Position numbers and translations under genes: made by a program
The notes under the pieces: generated by a model
What the model saw: only the letters and a program-made list of their open reading frames with translations
Told to the model about the DNA's origin: nothing
The model's database searches: none
Part shown: in pieces, positions 50,131-61,226 of the stretch
Layout of the letters: every line of letters starts with the position of its first letter
How positions within the stretch are numbered: position 1 is the first letter of the stretch
Assembly (NCBI RefSeq): GCF_007677875.1
Contig: NZ_VEDO01000004.1
Span: 310,001 to 374,000, forward strand
Length of the DNA: 64,000 nt
Reading direction: 5' to 3'
Origin: Variovorax boronicumulans
Lineage (GTDB): Bacteria; Pseudomonadota; Gammaproteobacteria; Burkholderiales; Burkholderiaceae_C

Positions 50131-52821
50131 TCAGTCCAGTGCGCGGGTCACGACCTCGCGCACGTCGTTGGAGAGGTCGGCTTTGGCGGCCACGCGGGCC
50201 AGCGCTTCGCGCGCGGCCGTGCGGTAGGGCTCGGCCAGCTTCTTCCAGCGGTCCAGCGCTCGCGCGAGCCGGGCGGCGACCTGCGGGTTGATGGCGTCGA
50301 GCTCGATCACGCGGTCCGCCCAGAACACGTAGCCGGCGGCGTCCGCGCGGTGGAAGCCGCCCGGGTTGGCATTGCAGTAGCTGAAGATCACGCTGCGCGC
50401 GCGGTTGGGATTGCGCAGGTTGAAGTCGGCATGCTTCATGAGCTGCTTGACGGCTGGCAGCACGTTGCCATTGCGGTCGGGGCTGCCGGCCTGCAGCGCG
50501 AACCACTTGTCCAGCACCAGGGCCTCGTCCTTGAACAGCGCATGGAAGCGCTGCAGAGCGGGCGCCGCCAGTTCGTGGGCGCTGGCCACCAGGGCCGACA
50601 GCGCGTTGAAGCGGTCGGTCATGTTGCCGGCGTCCTTGAAGCGCTGGTAGGCCTTGCCGGGCCAGACCGTGTCGCCGCTCTTGCGCGCGGCCAGGCACAG
50701 CTGGGCGAGCGCCAGGCCGGCCAGTGCGCGACGGCCCGACGAACGCGGGTCGGGCTGGTAGGCGCCGTTGTCGCGGTGTTCCTCGTAGGCCCACTGCCAG
50801 TCCTCGAAGAGGGCCGTGGCCAGCTGCGCGCGCATGGCTTCGCGCACGGCATGGATGCGCTGCGGGTCGACCACGTCCAGCTGCTCGGCCAGGTAGGTCT
50901 CCGACGGCAGCGTCAGCACCAGTTCCTTGAAGGCCGCATCCAGCCGCGGGTGGCGCAGCACCTCGCGCATGGCGTCGATGAAGGCGGCATCCAGCACCGT
51001 CTGGCCGGCGGCGAAGCCGTCGTCGGCGATGGCTTTCAACGCGCGGCGCAGGGCCAGGCGCTGGCCGGCCTCCCAGCGGTTGAACGGATCGCTGTCGTGG
51101 GCAAGCAGGGCCAGCAGTTGGGCGTCGCTGTAGTCGATGTCCAGGATCACCGGGGCCGAGAAGCCGCGCAGCAGCGAGGGCACGGGCTCGGCCGCCAGGC
51201 CCTCGAACACGATCTGGTGCTGCGCTTCGGTCATCACGAACAGCGCGGGCTGTTGCGTCTGCAGCTCCTGGCCATCGGCCCCCAGCAGGCCCAGCGCGAC
51301 CGGGATCACGAAGGGCTCCTTGAGCGCCTGGCCCGGCGTGGGCGCGCAGCTCTGCGTCAGCGTGAGCGTGTAGCGGCCGGCGCCACCGTCCCACTGGCCC
51401 GCGGCATGCACGCGCGGCGTGCCGGCCTGGCTGTACCAGCGCTTGAACTGCGGCAGCAATCGCGCAAGCTCGGAGCCCGGGTTGGCGTCGGCGATCGCCT
51501 GGGCGAAGTCGTCGCAGGTCACGGCCTGGCCGTCGTGGCGGTCGAAGTACAGCTTCATGCCGGCGGCGAAACCGTCGCGGCCCACCAGGGTCTGCATCAT
51601 GCGCACGACCTCGGCGCCCTTCTCGTAGACCGTGACGGTGTAGAAGTTGTTGATCTCCACGTAGCTGTCGGGCCGCACGGGGTGGGCCATCGGGCCGGCG
51701 TCCTCGGGGAACTGGGCGGTGCGCAGCACGCGCACGTCCTCGATGCGCTTGACGGCGCGGGCCGAGGGCTCGGCGCACAGGTCCTGGCTGAACTCCTGGT
51801 CGCGGAACACCGTGAGGCCTTCCTTCAGGCTCAGCTGGAACCAGTCGCGGCAGGTCACGCGGTTGCCGGTCCAGTTGTGGAAGTACTCGTGGCCCACCAC
51901 CGACTCGATGTTGGCGAAGTCCACGTCCGTGGCCGTGGCTTGGTTGGCCAGCACGTACTTGGTGTTGAAGATGTTGAGGCCCTTGTTCTCCATGGCCCCC
52001 ATGTTGAAGTCGCTGGTCGCCACGATCATGAAGCGTTCCAGGTCCAGCGGCAGGCCGAAGCGGGCCTCGTCCCAGGCCACCGAGGCCATCAGCGACTGCA
52101 TGGCGTGCTCGGTCTTGTCCAGGTCGCCGGGGCGCACGTAGACCTGCAGCAGGTGGTCGCCGCCCAGGCGCGAGCGGATGCGCTGCTCGCGCGCCACGAG
52201 CTTGCCGGCCACCAGCGCGAACAGGTAGCTCGGCTTCTTGTGCGGATCCACCCACTTGGCGTAGTGGCGGTTCTCGTTGCCTTCGCCTTCCAACGGGCCG
52301 TGCTCGACCAGGTTGCCGTTGGACAGCAGCACGGGGTAGGCCGTCTTGTCGGCCCGCAGCGTCACCGTGTAGCTGGCCATCACGTCGGGACGGTCCAGGA
52401 AGTAGGTGATGCGGCGAAAGCCCTCTGCCTCGCACTGCGTGAAGAACGATCCGTTGCTGACGTACAGGCCCATCAGCTTGGTGTTCTTGGCCGGGGCGCA
52501 GGTCGTGAAGATCTCCAGCGCGAACGGGCCTTCCTCGGCCGCGGGAAGGTTCTCCAGCACGAGCTGGCTGCCCTCGATGCGGAACGAGGTGCCCTGGCCG
52601 TTGACCAGCACGCGGGCCAGATTCAGCTCCTCGCCGTCCAGCCGCAGGGCCTGGGCCGGCACCTCGGGGTTGCGGCGCAGCACCATCTTGTTGAGCACCC
52701 GGGTCTTGGCCGGGTCCAGGTCGAAGCACAGGTCGACCGTGTCGATCCAGAACGCCGGTGCCTGGTAATCCTCGCGGCGGATCGCCACGGGGGCACTTTG
52801 CGCATCACGCAATTGCAACAT
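50131..52821 (-). CDS. pepN: Aminopeptidase N (M1 family)
   Basis: 896 residues. GAMENK at 275-280, zinc site HEYFH at 311-315 with E334, and the DUF3458-type C-terminal half of the gammaproteobacterial-like PepN. A cytoplasmic zinc aminopeptidase with broad substrate range. Its start overlaps the end of the HAD gene by 17 bases. Confidence 0.96.
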   Translation of the reverse strand: MLQLRDAQSAPVAIRREDYQAPAFWIDTVDLCFDLDPAKTRVLNKMVLRRNPEVPAQALRLDGEELNLARVLVNGQGTSFRIEGSQLVLENLPAAEEGPFALEIFTTCAPAKNTKLMGLYVSNGSFFTQCEAEGFRRITYFLDRPDVMASYTVTLRADKTAYPVLLSNGNLVEHGPLEGEGNENRHYAKWVDPHKKPSYLFALVAGKLVAREQRIRSRLGGDHLLQVYVRPGDLDKTEHAMQSLMASVAWDEARFGLPLDLERFMIVATSDFNMGAMENKGLNIFNTKYVLANQATATDVDFANIESVVGHEYFHNWTGNRVTCRDWFQLSLKEGLTVFRDQEFSQDLCAEPSARAVKRIEDVRVLRTAQFPEDAGPMAHPVRPDSYVEINNFYTVTVYEKGAEVVRMMQTLVGRDGFAAGMKLYFDRHDGQAVTCDDFAQAIADANPGSELARLLPQFKRWYSQAGTPRVHAAGQWDGGAGRYTLTLTQSCAPTPGQALKEPFVIPVALGLLGADGQELQTQQPALFVMTEAQHQIVFEGLAAEPVPSLLRGFSAPVILDIDYSDAQLLALLAHDSDPFNRWEAGQRLALRRALKAIADDGFAAGQTVLDAAFIDAMREVLRHPRLDAAFKELVLTLPSETYLAEQLDVVDPQRIHAVREAMRAQLATALFEDWQWAYEEHRDNGAYQPDPRSSGRRALAGLALAQLCLAARKSGDTVWPGKAYQRFKDAGNMTDRFNALSALVASAHELAAPALQRFHALFKDEALVLDKWFALQAGSPDRNGNVLPAVKQLMKHADFNLRNPNRARSVIFSYCNANPGGFHRADAAGYVFWADRVIELDAINPQVAARLARALDRWKKLAEPYRTAAREALARVAAKADLSNDVREVVTRALD

Positions 52822-53479
52822 CGAGCATCTCCAGAAAATTCGAATGGGCGAGTTCGTCGTAGGTGCGCACGGCCGCGATCACATGGGGGCCGGCGAGTTC
52901 TTCGGCGCTGTGGGTGGTGCACACCGCCACGGCGCGCATGCCGCCGCGGCGGGCGGCTTCGATGCCGAAGGGCGCGTCCTCGAACACGATGCAGCGTTCG
53001 GGCGCCACGCCGATGCGGCGGGCGGCTTCCAGGAAGATGGCCGGCGTCGGCTTGCCGGTGAGCCCCTCGTCGCCGCCGACGATGGCCAGCGGCGGCGGGT
53101 CCATGCCCAGGCGCGACATCACGAATGCGATGTTGTGCCTGTCGCCCGCGGTACCCACCGCCAGCTTGAGGCCGCGCGCAGCAGCCTGGCGCGCGAACGC
53201 CGTGAAGCCCGCCACTTCGCTGAACGTGGCGGCGAACAGGTCGCGGTAGATCTCTTCCTTTTCGTGCACCAGAGCCAGGGCCTCGGCCTCGCCCAGCGGC
53301 CGGCCGAACACTTCGGCCATGCACTCCACGCCGGTGCGGCCTGTGGTGCGGGCCAGGATCTCGGCCGCCTCCATCTGGATGCCGTGCCGGCGGCAGAAGG
53401 CCACCCAGGACTTCGCATGCCAGGGCATGGAGTCGACCATGGTGCCGTCCATGTCGAAGATCAGGGCTTCGGTGCGCAT
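52805..53479 (-). CDS. HAD-IA hydrolase, beta-phosphoglucomutase-like
   Basis: 224 residues. Motif I FDMDGTMVDS, motif II VGTAGD, motif III lysine in LTGKPTPAIF, motif IV FEDAPFGIEAA. A cytoplasmic phosphatase or phosphomutase for small sugar phosphates; the exact substrate is unknown. The ATG at 53479 lies two bases after prfB. Confidence 0.9.
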   Translation of the reverse strand: MRTEALIFDMDGTMVDSMPWHAKSWVAFCRRHGIQMEAAEILARTTGRTGVECMAEVFGRPLGEAEALALVHEKEEIYRDLFAATFSEVAGFTAFARQAAARGLKLAVGTAGDRHNIAFVMSRLGMDPPPLAIVGGDEGLTGKPTPAIFLEAARRIGVAPERCIVFEDAPFGIEAARRGGMRAVAVCTTHSAEELAGPHVIAAVRTYDELAHSNFLEMLDVAIA

Positions 53480-53481
53480 CC

Positions 53482-54586
53482 TCAGATGCCTTGCTTGAGC
53501 GAGGCTTCGATGAAGGCGTCCAGGTCGCCGTCCAGCACCTTCTGCGTGGCCGAGATTTCCACATTGGTGCGCAGGTCCTTGATGCGGCTGTTGTCCAGCA
53601 CGTAAGAACGGATCTGGTGGCCCCAGCCCACGTCGGTCTTGCTGTCCTCGAGCTTTTGCTGCTCTTCCTGGCGCTTGCGCATCTCGTGGTCGTACAGGCG
53701 CGAGCGCAGGCGCTTCCAGGCCACGTCGCGGTTGCTGTGCTGGCTGCGGCCGTCCTGGCACTGCACCACGATGCCGGTCGGGATGTGCGTGAGCCGCACG
53801 GCCGAGTCCGTCTTGTTGATGTGCTGGCCGCCGGCACCGGAGGCGCGGAAGGTGTCGGTGCGCACGTCGGCCGGGTTGATCTCGATCTCGATGGAGTCGT
53901 CGATCTCCGGGTAGACGAAGATGCTGGCGAAGCTGGTGTGGCGCCCGCCCGAGCTGTCGAACGGCGACTTGCGCACCAGGCGGTGCACGCCGGTCTCGGT
54001 GCGCAGCAGGCCGAACGCGTACTCGCCCTCGACCTTGACCGTGGCGCCCTTGATGCCGGCCGTGTCGCCCGGCGACTCGTCTTCCACCGTGGTCTTGAAG
54101 CCCTTGCGCTCGGCGTACTTGAGGTACTGGCGCAGCAGCATGCTGGCCCAGTCGCAGGCCTCGGTGCCGCCGGCACCGGCCTGGATGTCGATGAAGCAGT
54201 TCAGCGGGTCGGCCGGGTTGCTGAACATGCGGCGGAACTCCAGCGCCTCGACCTCGGCGGCCAGCTTGGCGCCTTCGGCCTCGATGGTGGCCAGGCCCGC
54301 CTCGTCGCCTTCCTCCTTGCTCATTTCGTAGAGCTCGGTGTTGTCGGCCAGCTCACGCGCGAGCCGCTCCAGCGTCACGACGACGTCTTCGAGCGCCTTC
54401 TTCTCCTTGGCGAGCTCCTGGGCCTTCTTGGGCTCGTTCCAGACCGCGGGATCTTCCAGCGCGGCGTTGACGGTCCTCAGGCGTTCGGCTTTGGCATCGG
54501 CGTCAAAGATACCCCCGTAGTTCCTGGGTCCTGGCGGCCAGGTCCGTCAGTTGGGTGCCGATCTGGTTGATGTGTTCTGCGTCCAT
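53482..54586 (-). CDS. prfB: Peptide chain release factor 2 (programmed +1 frameshift)
   Basis: 367 residues after frameshifting: 27 codons from the ATG at 54586, then +1 slippage at CTT-TGA and 340 codons to the stop at 53482. GGQ is in [17 protein letters not shown], and SPFDSSGGR supplies the SPF stop-codon recognition motif. It releases peptides at UGA and UAA. The frameshift makes synthesis self-limiting: low RF2 allows the shift at the in-frame UGA. Confidence 0.96.
54502..54520 (-). promoter_or_regulatory. RF2 frameshift site
   Basis: Minus-strand CTACGGGGGTATCTTTGAC: an internal Shine-Dalgarno-like GGGGGT, slippery CTT and in-frame TGA (54505-54503), then C. Same order and spacing as the well-studied E. 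coli site. Confidence 0.95.
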
Positions 54587-54693
54587 GGTGATCTCGCTCG
54601 GTTCGGTGGTGCCTTGCGGCAAAACGTGCGATTTTCTCATGCGCACCCCGCCGCCCGCCGAGCCCTTGCGGCGGGCAGGGGAGGGGCGGCCGT

Positions 54694-56253
54694 TCAGGCG
54701 GCCGCGTGGGTCAGGCGTGGCTGCCCGGCGCCGAGCCGGAACACCGCCACGGCCTGGACCAGGTCATGGGCCTGGGATTTGAGGCTGCTGGCCGCGGCGG
54801 CGCTCTGCTCGACCAGGGCTGCGTTCTGCTGGGTGGCGTGGTCCATCTGCGTCACGGCCTCGCCGATCTGGGCCACGCCTGAGCTCTGCTCCTGGCTCGC
54901 GGCGCTGATCTCCCCCATGAGGTCGGTCACGCGCTGGATCGCGGCGACCACCTGCTGCATGGTGGCGCCGGCCGCGTCGACCTGGGCCGAACCTTCCTCC
55001 ACGCGCGCACTGCTGGTGCCAATCAGCGCCTTGATCTCGCGTGCGGCCTCGGCGCTGCGCTGCGCCAGGTGGCGCACCTCGCTGGCCACCACGGCGAAGC
55101 CGCGGCCCTGCTCGCCGGCGCGGGCGGCCTCCACGGCGGCGTTGAGCGCGAGGATGTTGGTCTGGAAGGCGATGCCGTCGATGGTGCCGATGATGTCGGC
55201 GATGCGGCGGGAGGCGTCGGCGATGCCCTGCATGGTCTGCACCACGCGGCCCACGGCGGCGCCGCCCTCGGCCGCAATGCGCGAGGCCTCCTGCGACAGG
55301 CCGTTGGCGCTGCGGGCGTTGTCGGCGTTCTGGCGCACGGTGGCGCTGAGCTGCTCCATGGAGGCGGCCGTTTGCTCCAGCGCCGAGGCCTGCTGTTCGG
55401 TGCGGGCCGACAAATCGTTGTTGCCCAGCGCGATCTCGGCGCTGGCCGTGGCCACACCCTCGGCGTTCTGGCGCACGTTGCTGACCACGCTGGACAGCGC
55501 CCCCTGCATGGCGTGTAGCGCATTGAGCAGTTCGGCCACCTCGTCCTTGCCCAGCACCTGGGCGGCGGCGGTGAGGTCGCCGGCCGCCACGGCGCGCGAG
55601 ACGGCCACGGCCCGGTCCAGCGGCCGCACCACCGAGCGGCTGAACGCAATGGCGCCGCCGATGGCCAGCACGCAGACCACGGCCATGGTGGCCAGGCTGA
55701 TGGACAGCGCCCGGCGCGACTGCGCAGCGGCCATGTCGGCGATGCCGCGGCTTTCGGCCGCGATCTTCGCGCCGGCCTGGTCCAGCAGCTGGGCCGGCTC
55801 GCGGTCCATGCCTTGCACCGCCTTGTCGCCGGCGCCCGATTCGAAGGCCGCGGCCTCGAAGGCCGCATAGCCCTTGCGGTAGCCCGCGCCCATGGTGGTG
55901 TGCGCTGCGCGAAAGCGCGCGATCAGTTGGCCAGCCTCGCGATCGCCCAAGGCGGCGGCCAGCTGCTGCGCGCCGCGGGCCACGTCGGCCTCCTTCTTCT
56001 GGAAGGCGGTCCAGTAACGTTCGCGCTGTGCCGGGTCCTTGCCGCGCAGCAGCACGTTCTTCCACTCCTGCACCTGGGTCTTGAAGTCGTTGAGCAGCGC
56101 TGCCACATCGCGCTCCTGGGCGGTGTGCGCCCGCACGGTGGTCTCGTAGGTCGAGAGGCCCTGGTGGAGCTGCAACATGCCGAACAGCGCGGCGCAGAGC
56201 AGGGCGGCCAGTGCGGCGACGAAGGCCAGGGGGAGCTTGAGGCTCAGTTTCAT
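54694..56253 (-). CDS. Methyl-accepting chemotaxis protein
   Basis: 519 residues. Membrane helix 1 ([20 protein letters not shown]), a four-helix-bundle periplasmic sensor, helix 2 ([20 protein letters not shown]), HAMP, and a signalling domain with the intact hairpin tip region ([20 protein letters not shown]). The start at 56253 has GGAGAA upstream; the frame continues upstream without coding sense. Confidence 0.93.
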   Translation of the reverse strand: MKLSLKLPLAFVAALAALLCAALFGMLQLHQGLSTYETTVRAHTAQERDVAALLNDFKTQVQEWKNVLLRGKDPAQRERYWTAFQKKEADVARGAQQLAAALGDREAGQLIARFRAAHTTMGAGYRKGYAAFEAAAFESGAGDKAVQGMDREPAQLLDQAGAKIAAESRGIADMAAAQSRRALSISLATMAVVCVLAIGGAIAFSRSVVRPLDRAVAVSRAVAAGDLTAAAQVLGKDEVAELLNALHAMQGALSSVVSNVRQNAEGVATASAEIALGNNDLSARTEQQASALEQTAASMEQLSATVRQNADNARSANGLSQEASRIAAEGGAAVGRVVQTMQGIADASRRIADIIGTIDGIAFQTNILALNAAVEAARAGEQGRGFAVVASEVRHLAQRSAEAAREIKALIGTSSARVEEGSAQVDAAGATMQQVVAAIQRVTDLMGEISAASQEQSSGVAQIGEAVTQMDHATQQNAALVEQSAAAASSLKSQAHDLVQAVAVFRLGAGQPRLTHAAA

Positions 56254-56328
56254 GCGGTTCTCCGGAAGTTCCCGGAGGGCATTGAACGGCAATTGCAGGG
56301 CGACTGCAACGCCTTGTAACGCTGCGTG

Positions 56329-57243
56329 CTAGGCGATGAAGCGCTCGATGGCCTGCGCCACCGCCTGCGGCTGGTCGTGCTGCAGCATGTGGCCCGCGTC
56401 GTCAATGCGCAACACCGTGCAGTCGGCGATGTGCTCCAGCCGGCGGTGGTAGTCCTCCAGCGTGTAGCGGCCCTTCCACCATTGCGAGAGGCTGTCGTCG
56501 GAGGCTTCCACGGCCAGCACCGGTGCCGTGATCGCGCTGTACAGCGCCAGCACCTCGTCCACGCGCATGGCCTGGGCGAAGATGGTCTTGTGCGCCGCAT
56601 CGCCACGGATGCGCCACTCGGCACTGCCATCGACACGCCGTATCTCGTGCGCCCACTGGCGCGCGAGCCAGTCGGCCTTGTCCTGCGGCAACCGCCGGTT
56701 AATTTTCATGAGCCGGCGGGCGACGCCATCGGCGCTGTCATAGGGTGCCAGGCCCATCTCGCCGCGGTGCAGCTGCTTGAGCTCGTCCATCCAGCGCGCG
56801 TAGCGGCGCGGCGCTTCCTCGGGCCGGTGTTCGGGCGAGCCGAAGCCCTCCAGGTTGACGAGCCGCCGGATGCGGGCCGGTCGCACGCCCGCATACATCA
56901 TCGCCACGTTGCCGCCCATGCTGTGGCCGACCAGGTTCACGGGCTGGTCGCCGGCGTAATGGTCGAGCAGGAAATCCAGGTCGCCCAGGTAGTCCGCAAA
57001 GCAGTAGCTGTCCACCGCAGGCGCCTCGGTCAGGCCGTAGCCGCGCCAGTCGGGGGCGATGATGAAATGGTCCTGGGCGAGCGCGTCCACCACGAACTGC
57101 CAGGAAGCCGAGACGTCCATCCAGCCGTGCACCAGCACCAGCGGCACGCAGTCCGGCGCGGGCTCGCCCCACAGGCGGACATGGGCGCGCAGCGTGCGCA
57201 GGGGGATCATGGCGCTGCGCGAAGGGCGTAGGGGCTGGTACAT
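56329..57243 (-). CDS. Alpha/beta hydrolase
   Basis: 304 residues from the ATG at 57243. VLVHGWMDVSASW (oxyanion region), GHSMGGN with the nucleophile serine, and DDAGHMLQHDQP with the late histidine. The substrate is unknown. Divergent from the aldo/keto reductase with about 100 bases between. Confidence 0.9.
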   Translation of the reverse strand: MYQPLRPSRSAMIPLRTLRAHVRLWGEPAPDCVPLVLVHGWMDVSASWQFVVDALAQDHFIIAPDWRGYGLTEAPAVDSYCFADYLGDLDFLLDHYAGDQPVNLVGHSMGGNVAMMYAGVRPARIRRLVNLEGFGSPEHRPEEAPRRYARWMDELKQLHRGEMGLAPYDSADGVARRLMKINRRLPQDKADWLARQWAHEIRRVDGSAEWRIRGDAAHKTIFAQAMRVDEVLALYSAITAPVLAVEASDDSLSQWWKGRYTLEDYHRRLEHIADCTVLRIDDAGHMLQHDQPQAVAQAIERFIA

Positions 57244-57346
57244 GGGCGGCGATGGTAGGGCAGGGGCGGGGCCGGGCACGGTCAGCCGCGCGACAGAAAA
57301 CTGCGACACTCGCGCGCTCCGTTCTGCCGTACCCACCAGCTCCTCC

Positions 57347-58411
57347 ATGCACACTGTTCCGCTGGGCCGCAGTGGCCTGCACGTGACGCCGCTCTGCCTG
57401 GGCACCATGACTTTCGGCGAGCAGGTCGACAGCGCCACGGCGCACACCATCCTGGACCGAGCGCTCGCGCTGGGCATCAGCTTCATCGACACGGCCGAGA
57501 TGTACGCCGTGCCGGCACGCGCCGAGACCTATGGCGCGACCGAGACCATCCTCGGCGACTGGTTCGCGGCCCGCCCCGGCGTGCGCCAGCGCGTGCTGCT
57601 GGCGACCAAGGCCGCCGGCCCGCCGCGCGGCATGCCCTGGATCCGCCATGGCCGGGCCGAGTTCAAGGCCAGCGACATCGTCGAGTCCTGCGAGGCGAGC
57701 CTGAAGCGCCTGCGTACCGACGTGATCGACCTCTACCAGCTGCACTGGCCGGCGCGCAACCTGCCGTCCTTCGGCGCGCGCTACTTCGATCCCGCGCTGG
57801 ACAAGCCCGCGCCCGCGATCGAGGAGCAGCTGCAGGCGCTCGACAGCCTGGTGCGCGCGGGCAAGGTGCGCGCCATCGGCCTGTCCAACGAGACGCCCTA
57901 TGGCGTGCACGAGTTCGTGCGCCTGGCCGAAAGCCATGGGCTGGCGCGCGTAGCGTCCGTGCAGAACGCCTACTGCCTGATCAACCGCAGCGTGGAGCAC
58001 GCGCTGGACGAAACCCTGCACCGGCTGGGCGTGGGCCTCTTGGCCTACTCGCCGCTGGGCTTCGGCCTGTTGACCGGCAAGTACGACGCGGGCGGCACCA
58101 GCGGTCCCGCGGCCCCGAGCGAGGCGCGCATCGCGCGCTACGCCTCGGTGCGCTCGGGGCGCTGGGGGCGCGACGCGGCGCTGACGGCCGCGCGCCGCTA
58201 CAACGCACTGGCGCGCGAGCTGGGGCTCACGCCCACGCAGCTGGCGCTGGCTTTTTGCCGCAGCAAATGGCAGGTGGCCAGCACCATCCTGGGCGTGACC
58301 AGCGTGGCACAGCTGGAGGAGGATGTGGCCGCTTTCCAGACCGAGCTGCCGGACGGAGCCATGGCCGCGCTGGACGCGCTGCACCTGGAGCTCGGCGACC
58401 CGGCGCTCTGA
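57347..58411 (+). CDS. Aldo/keto reductase, Tas-like
   Basis: 354 residues. Begins PLGRSGLHVTPLCLGTMTFG; catalytic tetrad visible as D (FIDTAEMY), Y (same motif), K (LATKAAG) and H (YQLHWP). An NADPH-dependent oxidoreductase of the Tas type; the physiological substrate is unclear. Confidence 0.9.
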   Translation: MHTVPLGRSGLHVTPLCLGTMTFGEQVDSATAHTILDRALALGISFIDTAEMYAVPARAETYGATETILGDWFAARPGVRQRVLLATKAAGPPRGMPWIRHGRAEFKASDIVESCEASLKRLRTDVIDLYQLHWPARNLPSFGARYFDPALDKPAPAIEEQLQALDSLVRAGKVRAIGLSNETPYGVHEFVRLAESHGLARVASVQNAYCLINRSVEHALDETLHRLGVGLLAYSPLGFGLLTGKYDAGGTSGPAAPSEARIARYASVRSGRWGRDAALTAARRYNALARELGLTPTQLALAFCRSKWQVASTILGVTSVAQLEEDVAAFQTELPDGAMAALDALHLELGDPAL

Positions 58412-58413
58412 GC

Positions 58414-58902
58414 ATGGCCAAGCAGCACGTTTCCGAAACGCCGGCCACGCAGCTGCTGCGTGCGCACAAGGTCGCGTTCACCGAACACCCGTACGAGTAC
58501 TTGGAGCACGGTGGCGCCCAACACAGCGCCGAGGTGCTGGGGCTGGACCCGTTCGCGGTCGTCAAGACCCTGGTCATGCAGGACCAGGATGCCAAGCCGC
58601 TGCTCGTGCTGATGCACGGCAACCGCAAGGTCTCGACCAAGAACCTGGCGCGCCAGATCGGCGCCAAATCGGTCGAAGCCTGCGCACCCGAGGTGGCCAA
58701 CCGGCACAGCGGCTACCTGGTGGGTGGCACCTCGCCGTTCGGCACGAGAAAGCGCATGCCCGTGTACATCGAGGAGACCATCCTGGCGCTGCCGCGCATC
58801 GCCATCAACGGCGGTCGGCGCGGCTTTTTGGTCGGCATCGATCCGCAGGTCTGCGTGCAGTTATTGGGTGCCAAGCCGGTGCAGTGCGGCCTGCCGCTCT
58901 GA
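58414..58902 (+). CDS. ybaK: Cys-tRNA(Pro) deacylase
   Basis: 162 residues, two bases after the reductase. YbaK/EbsC family: VVKTLVMQD, the lysine in GNRKVSTKNLARQIGAK, and the GGTSPFGTRKRMPVYIEET loop. It hydrolyses Cys-tRNA(Pro) formed by mischarging. Confidence 0.92.
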   Translation: MAKQHVSETPATQLLRAHKVAFTEHPYEYLEHGGAQHSAEVLGLDPFAVVKTLVMQDQDAKPLLVLMHGNRKVSTKNLARQIGAKSVEACAPEVANRHSGYLVGGTSPFGTRKRMPVYIEETILALPRIAINGGRRGFLVGIDPQVCVQLLGAKPVQCGLPL

Positions 58903-58965
58903 GCCATCGGCGTAGGGCGGCGCTGGCACAATGCGCGCGCCTTTCGCCGCAGACACTTGCATCCC

Positions 58966-59586
58966 ATGAATTCCTTCCTCGCCACGCTGGCCGCCTACCT
59001 GCTGGGCTCGCTGTCCTTCGCCGTGATCGTGAGCCGCGTGATGGGCCTGTCGGACCCGCGCAGCTATGGCAGCAAGAACCCCGGGGCGACCAATGTGCTG
59101 CGCTCGGGCAGCAAGGCCGCCGCCCTTATCACCTTGCTGCTCGACGCGCTCAAGGGCTGGCTGCCGGTGGCGCTGGTGGTCTGGTATGGCGAGCGCTTTG
59201 GCCTGCAGGAGGGCACGGTGGCGCTGGTCGGCTTGGCGGCCTTCCTGGGCCACCTGTACCCGGTGTTCTTCCGCTTCCAGGGCGGCAAGGGGGTGGCCAC
59301 GGCACTGGGCGTGCTGTTCGGCGTGGACTGGCTGCTGGGCCTGGCTGCGGCGCTGACCTGGCTCATCATCGCCTTCTTCTTCCGCTACTCCTCGCTGGCC
59401 TCGCTGGTGGCGGCCGTGTTCGCGCCGGTCTACTACCTGTTCGGCAACGGCCTGGCCTGGTATGCCGACAAGCGCATCGCGCTGGCCTTGGGCGCCATGG
59501 CGCTGCTGCTGTTCTGGCGCCACCGCGAGAACATCGGCCGGCTGGCCCAGGGCAAGGAGTCGCGCCTGGGCAGCAAGAAGAAGTAG
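58966..59586 (+). CDS. plsY: Glycerol-3-phosphate acyltransferase PlsY
   Basis: 206 residues, polytopic. Signature motifs [32 protein letters not shown] and an NIGRL-type end. It transfers acyl from acyl phosphate to glycerol 3-phosphate, the first step of phospholipid synthesis. Convergent with the gene to its right. Confidence 0.95.
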   Translation: MNSFLATLAAYLLGSLSFAVIVSRVMGLSDPRSYGSKNPGATNVLRSGSKAAALITLLLDALKGWLPVALVVWYGERFGLQEGTVALVGLAAFLGHLYPVFFRFQGGKGVATALGVLFGVDWLLGLAAALTWLIIAFFFRYSSLASLVAAVFAPVYYLFGNGLAWYADKRIALALGAMALLLFWRHRENIGRLAQGKESRLGSKKK

Positions 59587-59592
59587 CGGCTC

Positions 59593-60582
59593 TCAGGCCG
59601 CGTGCGTGCGGTGGGCGTGCAGACCCTGGCGCAGCAGAACCTGGTGGTTGATGCGCACGCGGTTGCGGAGCAGCTCGGGCGTCAGCGCCGACTGGATGGC
59701 CGGGCCGCCCTGGCCAATGCGCAGCAGGCGCGGTGTTGCGAGCTTGTCGCCGTTCTTGCCCAGCACGGTGGCCACCAGTGGATGGTTGGCCTGGCGGCCG
59801 CGGCGCAGCACCAGCGCCACCTCGCCCGAATCCAGCCGCACGAAGCTGCCCGGCGGACACAGGCCCACGGCGCGCACCAGCGCCATGCCCGCGGCTTCGC
59901 GCGCCACATCGCCGCGGCCCAGCATGGCGCGCACGGTCTCGATCACGCTGCGTGCCGCGCGCGACTTGCGCGGGCTGATCATGGCGGCGTAGCGGTCGAC
60001 CACCTGCAGGATGCGGGCCAGGCGTTGCACCGGCGCCAGCGTGTCCAGTGCGGCGGAGGGCAGGTTTTCGTGGTGCAGGGCGACGACCTGCAGCCAGTCC
60101 GCGTCGGCCACACCCAGGCGGCCCAGCAGCATGCTGCCGGTCGCGGCATGCGCGTCGATCTGTTCCTTCTGCTCCGCGCTGGGCGTCTCGGTCTGCTCGG
60201 CCAGGCGGTTCTGCAGTGCCGTCATGGACAGGTTCATGGTCAGCGCCGCGCCCACCAGGCTGTCGCGCTCTGCCTGTGGCAGCGCCAGTTCGGCCGCCAG
60301 CACGTGGCACAGCACGCCGCAGACCAGTGCGTGGGCGCTGCTGTAGCCCAGCGTGCGGTTGGCCGCGAGCTGGTACAGCAGGTACAGGCCGGTGTCCATG
60401 TCGTGCTGCAGCAGGTCCTGCATCCAGCGGTCGTACTGCCGTACCTTGTGCGGGAACCCGGCCACCTGGCGAGGCCGCAGCAGCAGCGTGGACAGGCCGG
60501 CCTCGAGCTCGGACCACAGGCCCAGCAGGTCTTCGTATTCGGCGTCCTGCGGGTGCGGCACGGCGGTGGGCTGCATGGCCAT
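59593..60582 (-). CDS. Degenerate HD-GYP-like protein
   Basis: 329 residues, ATG overlapping the protease stop (TGATG). The helical core YSSAHALVCGVLCHVLA, AALTMNLSMTALQNRLAEQ and VALHHENLPSAALDTLAPVQ follows the HD-GYP order, but the HD pair and the GYP motif are altered (NLS, NLPS). Probably a c-di-GMP-binding or structural relative rather than an active phosphodiesterase. Confidence 0.75.
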   Translation of the reverse strand: MAMQPTAVPHPQDAEYEDLLGLWSELEAGLSTLLLRPRQVAGFPHKVRQYDRWMQDLLQHDMDTGLYLLYQLAANRTLGYSSAHALVCGVLCHVLAAELALPQAERDSLVGAALTMNLSMTALQNRLAEQTETPSAEQKEQIDAHAATGSMLLGRLGVADADWLQVVALHHENLPSAALDTLAPVQRLARILQVVDRYAAMISPRKSRAARSVIETVRAMLGRGDVAREAAGMALVRAVGLCPPGSFVRLDSGEVALVLRRGRQANHPLVATVLGKNGDKLATPRLLRIGQGGPAIQSALTPELLRNRVRINHQVLLRQGLHAHRTHAA

Positions 60583-61226
60583 CAGTAGCGCTGCTCCAGT
60601 ACCATCTGCTGTGGGCCACGGCTCATCTGAAAGCGCGCCAGCACGTTGTTGCCGAGCAGCACATAAGGCATGGGCTGGGGCACGACAGCGGCCTCGATGT
60701 CCGTGAGTTCGCTCTCGCCGATGCGCAGCGAGGCCAAGCGGACGACCCATACCGGGGTGCTGCCGTTGGCCGTGCTGACGCGGGCCTGGCGGCCCTTGCG
60801 GTAGTCCAGGCCCAGGCGTTCGGCCTCGGTGGTGTCCAGTGCCACGGTGCTGGCGCCCGTGTCCACCATGAACTGGAAAAGCTGGCCGTTGATGCGGCCC
60901 TGGCCCATGAAATGGCCGCGGCCGTCGGCCTGCAGCACGACGCGCCTGCCGGCGCCGGCTCCGGCCATGCTGACGGGCGAGGCGCCCAGGCGCACGCTGG
61001 TGCGGCGCCCGCCGACCTCGACCTCGGCCTGCTCGCCCTGCAGCATGAGCAGCTTGACGCCGCGCCAGCTCTCGCCGATGGCCAGGCTGCGCGGCCCGGC
61101 GCCGTCCACGACCAGCAGCGCGCGCTGGCCCAGCACGCCCGTCAGCGCCACGGACTGCGCCTGCGCCGGACCCAGCCCGGCAGCCAGCAGCAGGGCAGCC
61201 AGCGCGGCAGCCGGGCGCATGCGCAT
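60582..61226 (-). CDS. Retropepsin-like aspartic protease (clan AA)
   Basis: 214 residues. Signal peptide [20 protein letters not shown], then the protease domain with the catalytic FMVDTGASTVAL and LGNNVLARF. Of the TIGR02281 type, a periplasmic protease of unknown substrate. It overlaps yajQ upstream and the HD-GYP-like gene downstream. Confidence 0.88.
   Translation of the reverse strand: MRMRPAAALAALLLAAGLGPAQAQSVALTGVLGQRALLVVDGAGPRSLAIGESWRGVKLLMLQGEQAEVEVGGRRTSVRLGASPVSMAGAGAGRRVVLQADGRGHFMGQGRINGQLFQFMVDTGASTVALDTTEAERLGLDYRKGRQARVSTANGSTPVWVVRLASLRIGESELTDIEAAVVPQPMPYVLLGNNVLARFQMSRGPQQMVLEQRY

Noticed and set aside
53482-54378. prfB as a truncated gene or pseudogene
   Set aside because: The conserved +1 frameshift restores the full 367-residue RF2.
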